DNA of 64,000 bases. Origin: Varroa destructor. Lineage: Eukaryota > Arthropoda > Arachnida > Mesostigmata > Varroidae. The translations under genes and the position numbers were made by a program. Under the pieces are notes generated by a model. The model saw nothing but the letters and a program-made list of their open reading frames with translations, was not told the origin of the DNA and did no database searches. This document shows positions 24,157 to 37,700 of this stretch, in pieces. Each line of letters begins with the position of its first letter. Within the stretch, counting starts at the first letter, position 1. The stretch spans positions 29,710,239 to 29,774,238 of the forward strand of contig NW_019211455.1 of NCBI RefSeq assembly GCF_002443255.2, read 5' to 3'.

Positions 24157-25758
24157 TCACAGACTGGTAGCTAGGTCCTGTTGGCTGATCTGAATAGGCG
24201 AAGAGGGCTTTTTAAGAATACCTTTCTTGTAGGGTGGGGCCCCAGGCCTTGTGGTGCTTGGATGGTCTGGACCAGGCGAGACTGGCGGAGGTGTGGCAGG
24301 CGCCGATGAACTCAACTGCACAGGGGGCGTGATCGATAGCGACGATGACGTTCGAGTCCGTCCAGGGCCGCCGGATTGACTGTTTCCGCTACCCGTTCCC
24401 GCAGCTGTTGAAGTTGCTGAGGTCTGCAAAAGGTTCTTTTCCCGCACGAAGATACGTTCGACGGCACCGCGCAACCGGGTGATCTGAGAGTAGACGACAG
24501 ATCGTTTAAAACAGACACGACCGTGTACTCAGGTTAGTCACGAAGAAGCCAGAAAGAGTGCGAATATGTAGGGAAGGGAAATGCTATAGCACATACATTT
24601 GACATGTCTAGCTGCCTTAAACCGTAAGAATATGTGCAGTTTATGTGTACAATCGGGCTGAAGTTTTGGGCAAGAATATAGTTGCTCCATAAGTACAATA
24701 AAGGCATACCTAACGACAAAAGTGCCGGGGCTCTTCGTTCAAAGAGTTAAGCACTTTATACATTAGAGGAAGATTAGCTCACTTGATTGAGGTAGGTTTG
24801 GCACTCGTGAGTGAGCGATGCGACTGTTTCAATGCGAGACTCTATGAATGCCGCATTCCAGATAAAACTCTCAGCCGCTTTATCAGCTTTTTTGCTCTTC
24901 TGCGATGAGCATAACGAGGGTAACTCTGTAGCATGTAGCTGAATGTTATTGTATAGATCTTTGAGTCCATCGCTCAAATGCTGCCCGTTCTGTATCATAT
25001 ATGTGCATTCCTGTAGGACGCGCTCGAAACACTGTAGGCACTTGGCCGACTTGGACCCGGACGGCTCGCCTTGTATACGGACCTCTGGAAACTCTCCAGA
25101 GGTGTCCAGGCCAAACGAGGTGATGTCTGGACACCCCGCCACCCTTTGGACCAATACCCGAAGACACTGTGCCAGATTAGAGCTTGTCGGTAAGCCGCAC
25201 TCCTCGCAAAGCTCAATCATTGCCCTACGCACAATCAGCAACCACACTGTGATTATAGGTGTTATATATGATAAATAGTGCATATGACTCATGATTAAAA
25301 AGAACTATCGTAATATAAAATATTTATAAGTGAATCAGGTAAACTCGATAGTCATTATTTGTCTAGTCAATTTTTGCTTTTGGAAAATCTGCACTATTGA
25401 CCCAGTAGATCAAGAAATCTATCGTAAGGGGATTTCGACTGCTATTAAGCTTCTGATATAGTTTTGTATGTTATTACCACAAAAAATATGGGCTAGTGTG
25501 CACTCGCTAAGCAAGATAAGCAGATGTGCTATCTTTTACGTGCATTGCCCTTAGTATTATAACATTCAGCTAATAAAGGAATATTTGGAGCTAAATCAAC
25601 GCTAATTGTTCTGCACGTACTTGTCGAGTGCTGCTTTAAGTTTAGCACATTCGGTGAGCAACGCTGTTCCGTTACGACAGGTCTCGTCGACTGGTTTAAG
25701 TCCGGTTGGTCGAAGATCGCTTGCTCCACCGCCTGACGCCATTTTCGTTTGCCACGAC
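24157..25758 (-). CDS. PLCL: PLCL C-terminal helical exons
   Basis: Exons 25758-25621, 25224-24783 and 24483-24157. They read GLKPVDETCRNGTALL, IELCEECGLPTSSNLAQCLR, KADKAAESFIWNAAFIESR and TRLRGAVERIFVREKNLLQ, then a Ser/Pro/Thr-rich tail ending ISQQDLATSL before UGA. The helical part matches vertebrate KELCGLPPIASLKQCL and NKATESFAWNITVLKGQ. The tail is longer than in vertebrates. The terminal UGA is followed by C and by a GC stem-loop (24142-24125), and the frame then stays open. Confidence 0.9.
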
Positions 25759-28700
25759 CTACGGGAGATTCGTTACTCGACAATGAGTGACTGTTCTTTT
25801 CGAAAAATAGCCATTCGTGCTCCAACTAAAGGTATATGAAGGAACAACAAGATCAATGAAATAGAATTTATACTAGAGCTGTACTTCAACCTTCCTCTGT
25901 TGCCTACCTCTTTCGTCGAAGTTTCTTATCACTCGATGAACGGTTGCACATAGTAACGTGCACGAATAGTGTGGCATGCAACAGTGGGTGGCCGGAATCT
26001 GCCAAGAGTGTCACGTGCCGATAACCCGGACGAAGGCTAGATACTGGCAGCGAGCGTTGGCCGATAAAGTCGTCTCCTGCAGGTTGAGTTGGAAAGGACA
26101 AATCAAATGAGATCCTTTCGCTACTTGTAAAACGGCGCAACTATATCTGAAAAAGGTAAAACTATAAGACGTGAAAAATTAGGAATGTTCTTTTCGATAA
26201 AGGAAATCCTTGGGATATCTCTAATACCGTTTTTCGCGCGGATTTTCGACCGTTCTCTAAACGTTTATTTTTGAAAAAAAAATGTATTGCCATACTTACT
26301 TTTTTTTTTGGACTTTTTTAACGAAACACTGATACAAATGTGTATTGGTACAAGTGTGCTTTGATAGAAACATGGCATATAAGCGATGGTAAATGCTCAT
26401 GAACTTGAAACTAACAAGTTAGAGTAAAAGCATAATGACGTTTGACTTTGCCAAATATCTTGTGCGGATTGTTACAAATTGCTTGTTTAATATCCGCATT
26501 GTTCCCTTCCTCTACGCTGACCTAGTCTTGCGTTTGTATCTAGTTGCGCACATAACGTATTTTGCTAAGTACGAGATTGATTCTGTAAGATAAGTCGAAA
26601 ATTAATTTTGGGAACTTGTACACTTACATAACTTAAAGTGCATATCGCCGCTTGCATGGAAACCTTATTTTTCCACGGGATTTACACCGGATATGAAACC
26701 GGAAACAATTACGATATATTCAGCTTAAAAAAGAATAGTTAGGTCCTGGTAACTTGCCAGATAAACACCTCAAAAGATCTAATGAGATCTGGAGGGACAA
26801 GCAGTGATACAAGTTCAGAATCTCCGTTTCGTGCTAAGAACCAGCTGCCTGATTCAGTGTCTGAGGGAAATACCGGACGTCAAGCTCGAAACGTTTGGTA
26901 GATCATAAGTCGACCTAAATGCTGGAATTGAATAAACAAATTGAGGGAAACAACAAACATAGTATACAGAACAATTTCCTTCTTGCGTTACAATGACCTT
27001 CGGCAATCTGGAAGACTTTCACAGATTGAACTGGAAACTCTTCTACGTCTAATTTAGACGTCAAACATTGAATGAAAATGATTCCAATAAATAGAAAAGA
27101 AATAATGCAGGTATCTGATCAGGTTCGTTTGCGGACGAACCTGCTTAATGTTGGAAAGGTCGAGGGTGTCCATGCATAATTTAAGGTATAGCGTTATTAG
27201 GTAGGACGAAAAGGTGAGTTTCCTTTTTTCGAGAACTGGTAGGATTTAAAATGAATTGAAAATTACTAGCAAGACAAAAACCTACCAATGAAATCATCAT
27301 CGAGAACAGTCAGCCTCAGAACGGCGAGCTGCGGCGCGGAAATTGTGAATTCGAAGCTTTCATCGAAAATTGGGCTTTGTCCCTCGTTGGAGACTGTTTT
27401 GGTCCGCGCCTCCGCGCAGTCAGCCGGAATACCAAACACTTGGAGTAGAACGTATGGGTCGATAGAGCTAGCTTTCACTGATGCGCCACGAGGCAATGGA
27501 AGTTGTTGACCTGCAACCATCATTATTATGAGTGTAACTATTGTTTTAGTCTATGCTAAGTAAGATAGCATTGATGTTACCATTCTTATCCAATTAAGCT
27601 ATGTTAACGACAAAACGTATATATAATGCAGAATATAAAATATCAGTAAATTTCATTGAAGGCAACCAGATAAGATCGCCAGAAAATTTGCGCTATCGAA
27701 TACGTTGTGTGTAAATGTATATACTGATAGAGATATAGCACATCGTACGAACCGGAAATAAGCTTAATCCTCAGGTACATAGGTTCAGTGTCACTAATAA
27801 TTTCCTTTTTGAAGGCGTTGAATGCAGTCCATGGTTGTCGCAGACAGGACGGCTTAAGGACATATCCGCAACGGCCGTTTTGCGAAAACCAGCCTCGATA
27901 AATGTCTATGGGAGCACACGATGCCTGAAAATTTGTCGCCACTGAAATACAGTATCATGTAAATTGTTAACGTTTTTGGTATTGCTGTTAGTCGACAATG
28001 GCATCTTCGCTATACACAAATTATGTATCGTTCTTCCTTAGCTCAATAATGTTTTTACTGTCTGAAAAAATACACATCAGCAAATAGTTATATGCAGTGC
28101 TATAGCGTTCAATCCCTGTTAATAGACATAGTCAACTATGAATCAGTACGTTACATACAGTTAGTAACGTATGTAAAGTACTCGTGTAAAGCGCGCCACT
28201 AATTTGTCATGGTAGCTTTCATCAATACCAAACTCAATTTAAAGCAACTGTGATATACTGGCAAGAAGTCCCCGCATCTTCTTCTGGAGAAAAAACATTA
28301 CACCTTCATTTCTGTGACAATATATGCCAATACAACAAATCTACCGTCATTACTTCGTCCTAAAAGATTCAATCGCACCTAGATTTTGATGAAGATATCG
28401 GTCTAAAAAAGACTCATATGTCGTGGATGGATCGTACGACAGTGTCCACGATATTTGTGTGCTTGAGTCCTGTGATGATAATGAGAAGACCATTTATTAT
28501 TTACACATGACAGAGTGCATGGTAATAGCTAAACAAGGATAGTTTACAAGCGGCGCATCTTGTTTATAGCTCCTTTAGATATTGATTGCCTCCCACGGGG
28601 GCTGAGGAGACAACCATAGATTCGGTATCATTATTTTAGTAGAGCGGTTAGTCAGCTGGGAAACCTATTTTGTGCCGCGTTGTCCTCCCTACCGCCCGAT

Positions 28701-31700
28701 AACCTACGACCACCGTCGAGAGCGTGCTGAATACGACACATAGGGCTAGTATCACTCGCAGCAAAACCGAAGTCGATTTGATAGCACGGATTTACACTTC
28801 AGGTCAAGATTATTGAAGTTTTTAACATTAAATTAGGTAATAAATGGGTAAAGAAAATAGATAATGCCTAGACCTGTTTGTCCTAACTGGGATCGGTTGC
28901 GAATTGCCAGCACAAAATGGCATTCCCAATGGCACGAGAGCTAAAACTCAGAGAGTGAGACTGTCATACGAGCGCGCAGGTTCAACGAAACCTTTTCTGT
29001 CCTGGTTTGACCCTCTGTATATCGCGCGATTTGGTAACCCGCAATCCAGTAAGGATGGCTTATATTCATTTTCGTACTCTACTTGGAAAACGGCTGACCT
29101 CACAAAACTGGATTGCAGATAATTATTTTCAGTAAATATACGACGCTGACCATTACTTCGTTTACAAGACAGGGATAAAGCAGGACTAAATTTCAGCACG
29201 ACATGCTCAGAATATGATTCGTAGGAGTTTCAATACTTAGCTGCTACCAACACCAAGCATGGGTCAAACTGACCACAATGATCCATCCGTAAAGAGAGCC
29301 ACGAAAAATGATCCTCAGGTGAGTGTCGCTTACTTCGAAGGGAACAACGGTTCAGACGGTTGAGGTGTACGAGCTGACGCACAAAGGTTACAAAATAGAT
29401 CATCTGTGTCTTGACAATCCCGTTGTTAATCATTGGGGGGCAATGAATAATCCCTGGCCATTGAAATAAATGGCCTCGTCAAAAGGGGAGGGTTTTTATC
29501 GGTCGTACTAGCGTGTCGAAGAAGAGACCCTTTGACATGGTCGAGTTCAATAAAAAATTGCAAATCGATGATTGCTATTTGACAGACACAGACAAGTTAC
29601 TATATAAATGGTTTCAAATTGACTTTGAATTCATAAACTGAAAGGATATACAGTATTTAACGATAAGTAGATATGGAATCAAAGGAAGAGTTCCTAGCTA
29701 AACCTTGTCGCGAATAACGGGTTCAGCTAATGCGCATGCCCAATGTATTTGTATATATTTTCAATAAAATTTCAACATTTCAATTTTCGAAGGCCCTCTC
29801 TGTTCTCTAGCTAATTTATTTCATTCAACGGACACATCATTAGACTGGCGTTCGAGATGCTTGGGTCAATGAAACGATCCATTAGCGCTTATTTTCAAAT
29901 CAATAAGAAAGGTGTGTTCGATGATGAACAATGACTTTCAGTGTTTGAATATCATAGCAGGAACTTCATCGGCGGGAGGCCTCGTATTTATCTATGTGGT
30001 ACACCAAATTTACTCGTGCAATACCGTTCAAAATAATATGGCTCAGTCAAGTAAATTCGAGTACGGTCCAATGGGAATGACAACAAGTTGTTGCGTCCTC
30101 GAACCTGCTTTTTTTCGACGCTCCTTTATCTTTCTAGTATTCTCCAGTTTCTATTCCTATCTAAATCAGGAATCCCCAGTGATTTTATTTCGTCTCGAAA
30201 ATGAGGTGGCTCCACGATTATCTGGGTTTAAAAATGAACGTATCCACAGCCTTAGACGTACAATATTGTCAATACTTCGTATGTCTACGTAATGAAAACG
30301 TTCCGGTTCAATTCAACTGCAGACTTGTTAGAAATTATTGTAGCTAGCAAGAGGCGTATTCATCAACGTACTGTCCTTGCGGTCTTCTCTGGTTAGGGCG
30401 CTTACCGTGATTGCACGGCTGTATCTTATGGCGGACCAGCCTACGCCGCCTCGAATTACTCCTTCTCAAAGTGAATAACATATGGGAATAGCTACGACAG
30501 ATTTCGACCGTTATGAACGTAACTTCTACGAAACATTCGCAAACCCGCCGGAGGGCGATATTAGATTTAGAAACTTAAGGTCGAACTTAACCGACGAATA
30601 TCATACTAAAAGTGCAACACTTGAAGACATCGAAAACTTTGAGGATATTTTTCGTTACGACAAAAACAAAGTGCCCGCTCTAGAGACAATGCGTCTTCAA
30701 AGCGGGCTAGCAACGCCCAAAAAAGCTACCGGCAAAAAAAACACGACTCAAAAAGACTGGGAAGCTGTTCAATTAGTACGTAAAAATCGGCCAAATGAAA
30801 AAAATGGCGATGACGTACGCGTGTCTTTCTTGCCTAGCCTGGGATGCGTATGTGTCACGTAAGGCTGTCTGGTACGCACTGACTTGCTGTTAATAGCTAC
30901 TGAAAAAACATTCTATCTCGAATATTCTCTACGTCTGAACGTTTGTGCGCCCAGCTTATTTAAAAGATCATAGGTGGAGTCTGATACGTTTTTAAAATTA
31001 CTGACTATTTTCATTTATATGACCTCGGCCGCATTTGCCTTGCTTGGAAACAGCTTTGTGATAATAGGCATCTGTTTCACTAATAATAACGTATATACAC
31101 GTGAAGTTTATAGGATAGCTTCTTGGCGGATTGTGATTAAATGGATCACTAATTCGGTTCCATGATTTTCTTGGTTTGTAGAAGACAGCGCGATAGTCTG
31201 CCCAAAGTGCGATCACTGTGAATCGTTCTTACCTTTTCAAAATAGCGTTAAATATATGTCCCTAGGCAGTGTGATGCGGACATAAAAAAAAAAGCCCGTG
31301 CCGCGCGACCTAACGAGCTAAGCGGCTTGACTGCTTCGAAAAGTTCGACAATTAAAAGTGACGGCAAATACACCGATGCGAGTAAGGCCGAGAGTTGCGT
31401 TCAGAAATACAATGTCGAAGGTACCTCAACCGGCCGGTGAAGCTGACATAAACTGTGTCCTTAATAATAAGCATCCTATCAACACGTCAACCAAAAATGA
31501 ACGGGGAGTAAACTGCAATGGTAGTTGACAATGCTCATTCCTGTCAACGTAAGCACCAACCGAATAATTACCCACATTACAGGTAACGTTCTAACGCAGA
31601 ATCTGTTGAACAGACATCATAACGGATCCTGTTAAAACAGTGAGGACATGTACAATGCATTGCGATATCGCACAGCTTTTCGCTGTTTATCAAATAGGCA

Positions 31701-34700
31701 CGCTTGGGCAAGGCTATAGCGTAGCATGACAGACCGGCGACACGTTCTTGACTGTGTTACACACATATGATATCGCCCGATACCTTTATGCCTAAATCGT
31801 GCATCGTGCAAAATAGCTCTTAGCGACCAGTTGACCTTCTTGGTACCATGATAATGTTACCAGGTGATCTGATCAAGCAATCTATTTGCACTCACTTCTG
31901 CGGAAGCGTTACATTTACAACTGCACCGAAGAGATGCGTCGTGTTGGCAGCGAAAGTATTGTCCTGGAGGAAACAGTTAAGATGCTAGCAGGAGCCCGTT
32001 TGAGCCACAGAATGGTCCATTCCCGATTCGGTAAGTCTTCGATGATTCCTTCTATATTCCAAGTTCCACAAGAAAGTATCTATCTACACAATAAGGCCAT
32101 CACCTGAAACATCAAATCGATAAAACCCTAGCTTGGAAAGAAGAGATGTTTTCTGTGAAAGGAAAAATGCCAACAATGTCAGTGGAGGGACACATAGCTA
32201 CGAGATTAAGTTCACGCACTTCACAGTTTCCGTAGTGATAGCCGAACAGAAGACTCTATAGAGGGAAACTATGAAGCACTCTAGCCCGAAAGTCGGCCAA
32301 AAATCAAAAGCCTATTTTCCTCTATTCGAGGTGATGTTGGCTTAGTTCATTTTACGACCTGACGACAAGTTCTATTTCAATATGAATTTGTTTTCTTGTT
32401 ATCGTTTCAGTGGGTTATATATAATGAAAATACCGGTTATCCACGGAAAGATATATCCTGTTGTTTTTCGCCCTTTGTGATTTAAACTATTGGAGCGTTA
32501 TAAGTTTTTGGGTTCGTGAAGTTATAACTTTGCATGTTATTTGGATCCGAGTTAGCGCAGTCGTTAAAATTAAATTATTTACGTCACGTCAATCTATGTT
32601 TTTCTTTTGTAGCTTTTTGTACCATTTGACAGCCTAACTCCGTCGATAGTGGAGGCGGCCCATTTCAATACGGACAGATCTCATCCCTTAACCAGCTAGC
32701 GGAAGGTGGATTGCCTACTGCCTGATATTTACTGTATTGTATTTTTAATAGGGACACTCCCTGGGGCACAGGCTGCTGTTCGCCATCGGCATTGATCTTG
32801 GAGACGTTTTCAACACTCGCCGTTTATAGCGCATTTAGCTATAAACTTTTTGCTATCCAGGACGATTGTAGAAACCGACGCATTGAACGTCAGTTGAACG
32901 GAGCCACACGTAATCGTTGGGTCATCTTTCGTAAAAAACGGTACATTACTATAGTACAAAAATGGGAGTTTTTAGCGTTTTCTTATAGAGTAGAACTCTA
33001 ACTTAGTTTATTCGCCCTAGTTAATCGTTATTGTTAAAACCTACAGTAGTACGAGTTGGAGAAAGATTTTGCCTCTCATATCATCATGTGTAGACGGAGA
33101 AGCGTTACATTTGCCATCTGTGCTGTGACAATGTGAAAATACATTGCTTCAATCAAAAGTAAGTTACTAATATGTTTTTCAAGTACGTGATAGGATACAC
33201 GTCTTTCTCGTCAGAATACCAAATCTCATTTTATAATTCCAGACTGGGTAATACCTATGTCTACGACTGGAAAAATAAATTTGTATTTTGTAAAGAAGGA
33301 TTAACCCTTGAAGTTGATGCCTTTTGAACGACTTGTTTAGGTTTTAGTTGTCGATTTATTTGCCACTTGAAAATAGGAAACATTGGTATCAATGATTTTG
33401 ACGAACAGTTGTTAATATTTTAATTTTACAACAATAGAAATATCGGTAGCCGTCGATAGGACAGTTGAGGCTTTACTGGTAGTACAGAAAAAACAAAGGT
33501 ACATACCCATTTGAATACCGGCCGCCCACAACTCGAGCGGGTTCACCTGACTGACGTCGTTGTCAGTTCGATTCAGAGTAGGTTCGACGTGCGTCAAAAA
33601 TCTATCACACACAAATAAATACGTACCCACACTTTAGTAGAAATGGAAGGAAAATTAATTGCATAAGTACACTTTTATATAAACCATCATTTCTATTGTT
33701 TCATGCGTTGTTACTTCAAACATAAAAGTCCATACAATTTTTTTTTTTTTTTTTTTGTTGGGGTTATTTCTCATATAGAGGCGTATGAATAGGTGACAAG
33801 TGTATTTATCATGTACAAATTGTCAATATTGTGATGCCTCTAATACGTATTTATGACCAAAATCGTTTTACAATTATAATATAATGTTTGTATTGTGTCA
33901 TCCTGTCGCTGGATCATCCTATAAAGCTGGAAACAGGACAGTGAATTGGCAGTAGGACCATATTCGAATGATCCACGAACCTCTTCGAATGGTGTACGAC
34001 TTCATCGGCAAACGAATGGCAAAGTTTAAGGGCAGCCGTTTCCGATAATAAACACACTTCATTCTCCAATTGCTGATTCTGTTGCACAGCCAAATCGATG
34101 ATTTGGGACGACGATGTATTGAATTGGTTCAAAGTAGCCAACTCGGCTAATTCTGAAGCTGAATGGGCAAAATCCCACCCATCAAGAAGGTTAACGCCAC
34201 CGCCTTTTTTTCGGCTGTTGTTATTACTGCCACCGCTACTGGCGCTTCCCGAACCGCTGTCAGTGGCAGAAATAGCCGACGTGAACTTTACAGACAAAAA
34301 AAAACACATACACCATTGGTTATTATTATTTAATCGGTAAAGGGAACAACCGGGTTAGACCCTATGTTCGTTGTTGTGGGACTAGCCCGGGTAACGGCTG
34401 TACTATAGAATCTAGCCATAAATATCTTGTGCTCCGCACCGATGTTCGTAGCAATGTAGTTAAGCTCCAATATGTAAACATTAACTACTTAATAAATGAC
34501 ATCCATATTCGTTATAAGCTTTTATCTTTTGAATGAAAAAAGATTGCGAAGTTCACTCACGTAGAGTAAGATCTTATGCTGCAGACTCTCGGGCGAAATG
34601 CTTGTTGAAAACGGTTGATTTAAGCTGGTCTCAGAGGCCACGTAGAGATATTCAGCTAACGACTTTCGCAGCTGTTGTGCCAATCGATAGGCGTCCTCAT

Positions 34701-37700
34701 GAGGTAATGGTGAAAAATGTAACTGAACGATGAGGGGGTACTTCGAAGCTGCAGAATATTAGCCATTATTAAGTCTTGAACTGGCATATGATTGATTTAT
34801 GTTATTGTTGTATGTATACTATTAATTCGTTTCGTAATGTATTATTATTACTCATACATTTCTGTAAACGCTCGTCATTAGCAGTTGGGTATTTTGGCAT
34901 TTTACTTATAGAAGATTGTGTGGTACGCAGTATGTTTGTGAAAAATTATATGATAATTTATAAGCCTATATGCAGATAGCGAAAACGAACCTGCAAATGC
35001 AAAGTCCCTTATCGTGTCAAGAACCTCTTGAAGGGGTAATGTTCCTCCGACGATAAAGTTGTTAGTCTCATCAAGGACGAGATCGATTTTAATGCACCGA
35101 CAGCCTTGCGTCAAAGCTTGCACGTAACCCTCAACACTTGAAAGAACATCATTTTCGTCTTCAATCTGCCACCTACAGGCAATGTCAACAATATCGGTGT
35201 ATGCTGATAAGAAATAAGGCGACGCTAAGGGTACCTATTTGACTTCGGAACGAGCAATGAATCAGTGTGAAAAATTATTTTCATCAATTTATGATCGTTT
35301 AGATATAGCCATTGCACACGCAGGAAGTAATGTTTTAGATAACCTTTTTGTACAAAACAATAAGCTAAAAAAGCCAATACAATGAAGAACTAAATCTTAT
35401 TGAAATCTATGTTTTCAGAATCAATATCTTTTATTTACTATAGGAAGGTATCTTCTTGAGTACAAGACACACGCGTCCGCTATATGAGCTCAGTCAGCCT
35501 GAGCTGGCACTCAGTACTTGTTATAACGAACAAATGCGTACACCTACGTGTTACATGACGTGGAAATGAAGTAGTGTGAAAATGGGCGTGTCATGTCGTG
35601 ATGCACGCGACTACGAGGCATCAATGAGGCGTTCTGCGACAGCAGGAACAACGTAAAACCATCAAGGAGAATTTGATGGTCAGCACGCGCCTCTTCCGAT
35701 GGCTCAAATTCATCAATTAACCGGCACACATCCTCATCGCTCGTTTCCATCTCCTAAAACAATAAATAGCAGAAGAAAAATATGGCCTGAAATTTCTTCA
35801 TTTCAGTGTTCGCATCCTAGTAAACAACAAGTGGGAGACGAGGCGCAATGAATCAACCTAGTCTATAATTAATTACGTATCTCGATATTGTGTACAAACC
35901 TGAATCGCAGTTTGTTAGTGAAACTTCCTATTATTCTGAAGCCTGTGCAGGACCTTCATTCATAAAGAGAACAAGAAATCGTTCTGAATAATAGGCAAGC
36001 TAATTCTAGTTCATGCACTCTATGTTAAAAAACCATTGGAGAAACGATTATAACCATACGAGTATTACGTACTTGTGCGTTTTTGACTACATTTTTAATT
36101 TTTACCTGCTCGCCTTCTAGAAAGAAATGCAAATCGTCCTTCGCAAAGTAGTCCTTGCCGGAGTAGCGCACCATCAGAAAGAACACTTCAGGCCGAGTGG
36201 CAAGATCTTTAAAAAGTGACACAAATTGTCTTTGATCAATGCGGCCTGTTCGTTCACCACTTTCAATCGAAAATTCTTGAATCTTTTGGCGTAACCGAAC
36301 AGTACTCAGCTGAGAATTGATTTTTTTGGCTAGGGCAATCGTTTCACTTTCTTCTAGAAGCCCCTTCCTGCAATAGGATGAAATAAATTATTATTAGTAA
36401 TAAAAAATGTAATTATGGACGCATATGCAATCAACGTACGTTAATTGATAGTCTGTTGTCGCTTATATTACTACTATCGGATTATATTACTACTGTTGCT
36501 ATCAGATGTATGTAGTCTATTTCAATTTTTTTATTGCTATCAGCGAACCAATGGATTGTCTCAATTGTACGTGAACTACCACGCTTTATTTTCCTAACCT
36601 GACCACTCGACTTCTTCCTTCCCATGTGTCACCATCCGCTTTTGACAGACATATAGGTAGACAGAACAGCTACGATACCTAATTGTTAGGCGAAAACGAA
36701 AATAGGACACAGATAGTTTACGTTGTTAAGCCGGCAAAAAAACCCACGGGGGAAGAGTGGGTAACGCAAAGATACAAGTCGCGAATAACTAAAAGATCGA
36801 ATGCCAGCCGATAGTGTGACTTCAACTGCTCAAGTTTTTGTCACCCTAGCCAGCTGAGGGCCATACTGGGCTTAACTGCTGTCTCTTTTTTTGCCGATGA
36901 CGGCTATGTAGCAGCCCAAACTGGTGTCCCACTTATACCAGCAACACGTCAACAGGGCCCTGCTGTCATCCAGTTCCTTTCCCAATTTTTACTTATCGTT
37001 TCTGCACTATCGTTGTAAATAACGCGTGTAAAGATAAAATTTGATACGTTGGAGAGAATTATTTGCTTCATGAAAGAAGACAGTTTCAGGCAGACGTTCC
37101 TGTTAAATTAGATTTCAAGATTCTTTTAGAACCAGCGCTCGTCCGGAGAGATAAACCGTTACCGCGTAAAATAAACTTAAAGCTCCTGAAACGAGCTTAC
37201 GAGGTCTTTCCGCTGTTGAACTTCATAAATATTGAGGTCTATTTGTCTCTCATCGACATCAATCTTCGGTTTGTTCAGCTCGTCCCGTAAAATATCGGCC
37301 ATGATCTGATTACAATTACTATTTCGCCTAGAGTACCAAGGAAGTACTACATCACTGGAAACAGTACAGGCGGCAGCCGGGCCACTGGTCGCAGTGTTTA
37401 GAGTAACCTGTCCTAAAACGTATGCCATCTAGTATAAGAGATGCTCAAAAATACCAGGAGGATAATTCTAAAAGAGAGGCCCAACACACGGTCAACATAT
37501 GGCTTGGCCACCGCAGAACTGCAATGTGTCCAATTGCCTTGTCAGTGCTCATCGCCCACTTCGCTAGTTTTCATCTAGTGACACCTTACCTCAGGAGGTC
37601 TTAGCGCTCAGCGCAACCTCAAACGGACCAACAATAAGCGGATTCAAAAGAATGAGCCGGGAGTTTTTTGTCCTAAAATTGACTCCGGAGCTTGAGAGTT

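Larger units (their letters stand above)
27942..33506. other. PLCL intron with an unrecognised plus-strand ORF
   Basis: 5.6-kb intron between Y-box exons. Besides the coding-like ORF at 30344-30862 and an exon-like frame near 31886-32030, I see AT-rich sequence without domains. Confidence 0.6.

Noticed and set aside
24125..24159. UGA as a selenocysteine codon
   Set aside because: PLCL proteins are not selenoproteins, and the 3' hairpin at 23.3 kb lacks the conserved quartet layout of a SECIS element.
24943..25278. 111-codon plus-strand open frame
   Set aside because: It is antisense to the well-supported PLCL exon 25224-24783 and has no domain of its own.
32549..32600. tRNA-like start with A-box-like GTTAGCGCAGTCGTTA
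   Set aside because: No B box, anticodon arm or acceptor pairing follows.
37177..37428. Minus-strand frame MADILRDELNKPKIDVDERQ as an extra PLCL exon
   Set aside because: The PH and EF-hand exons join directly in phase and match the family there, leaving no room for it. Its stop codon also lies inside the frame.
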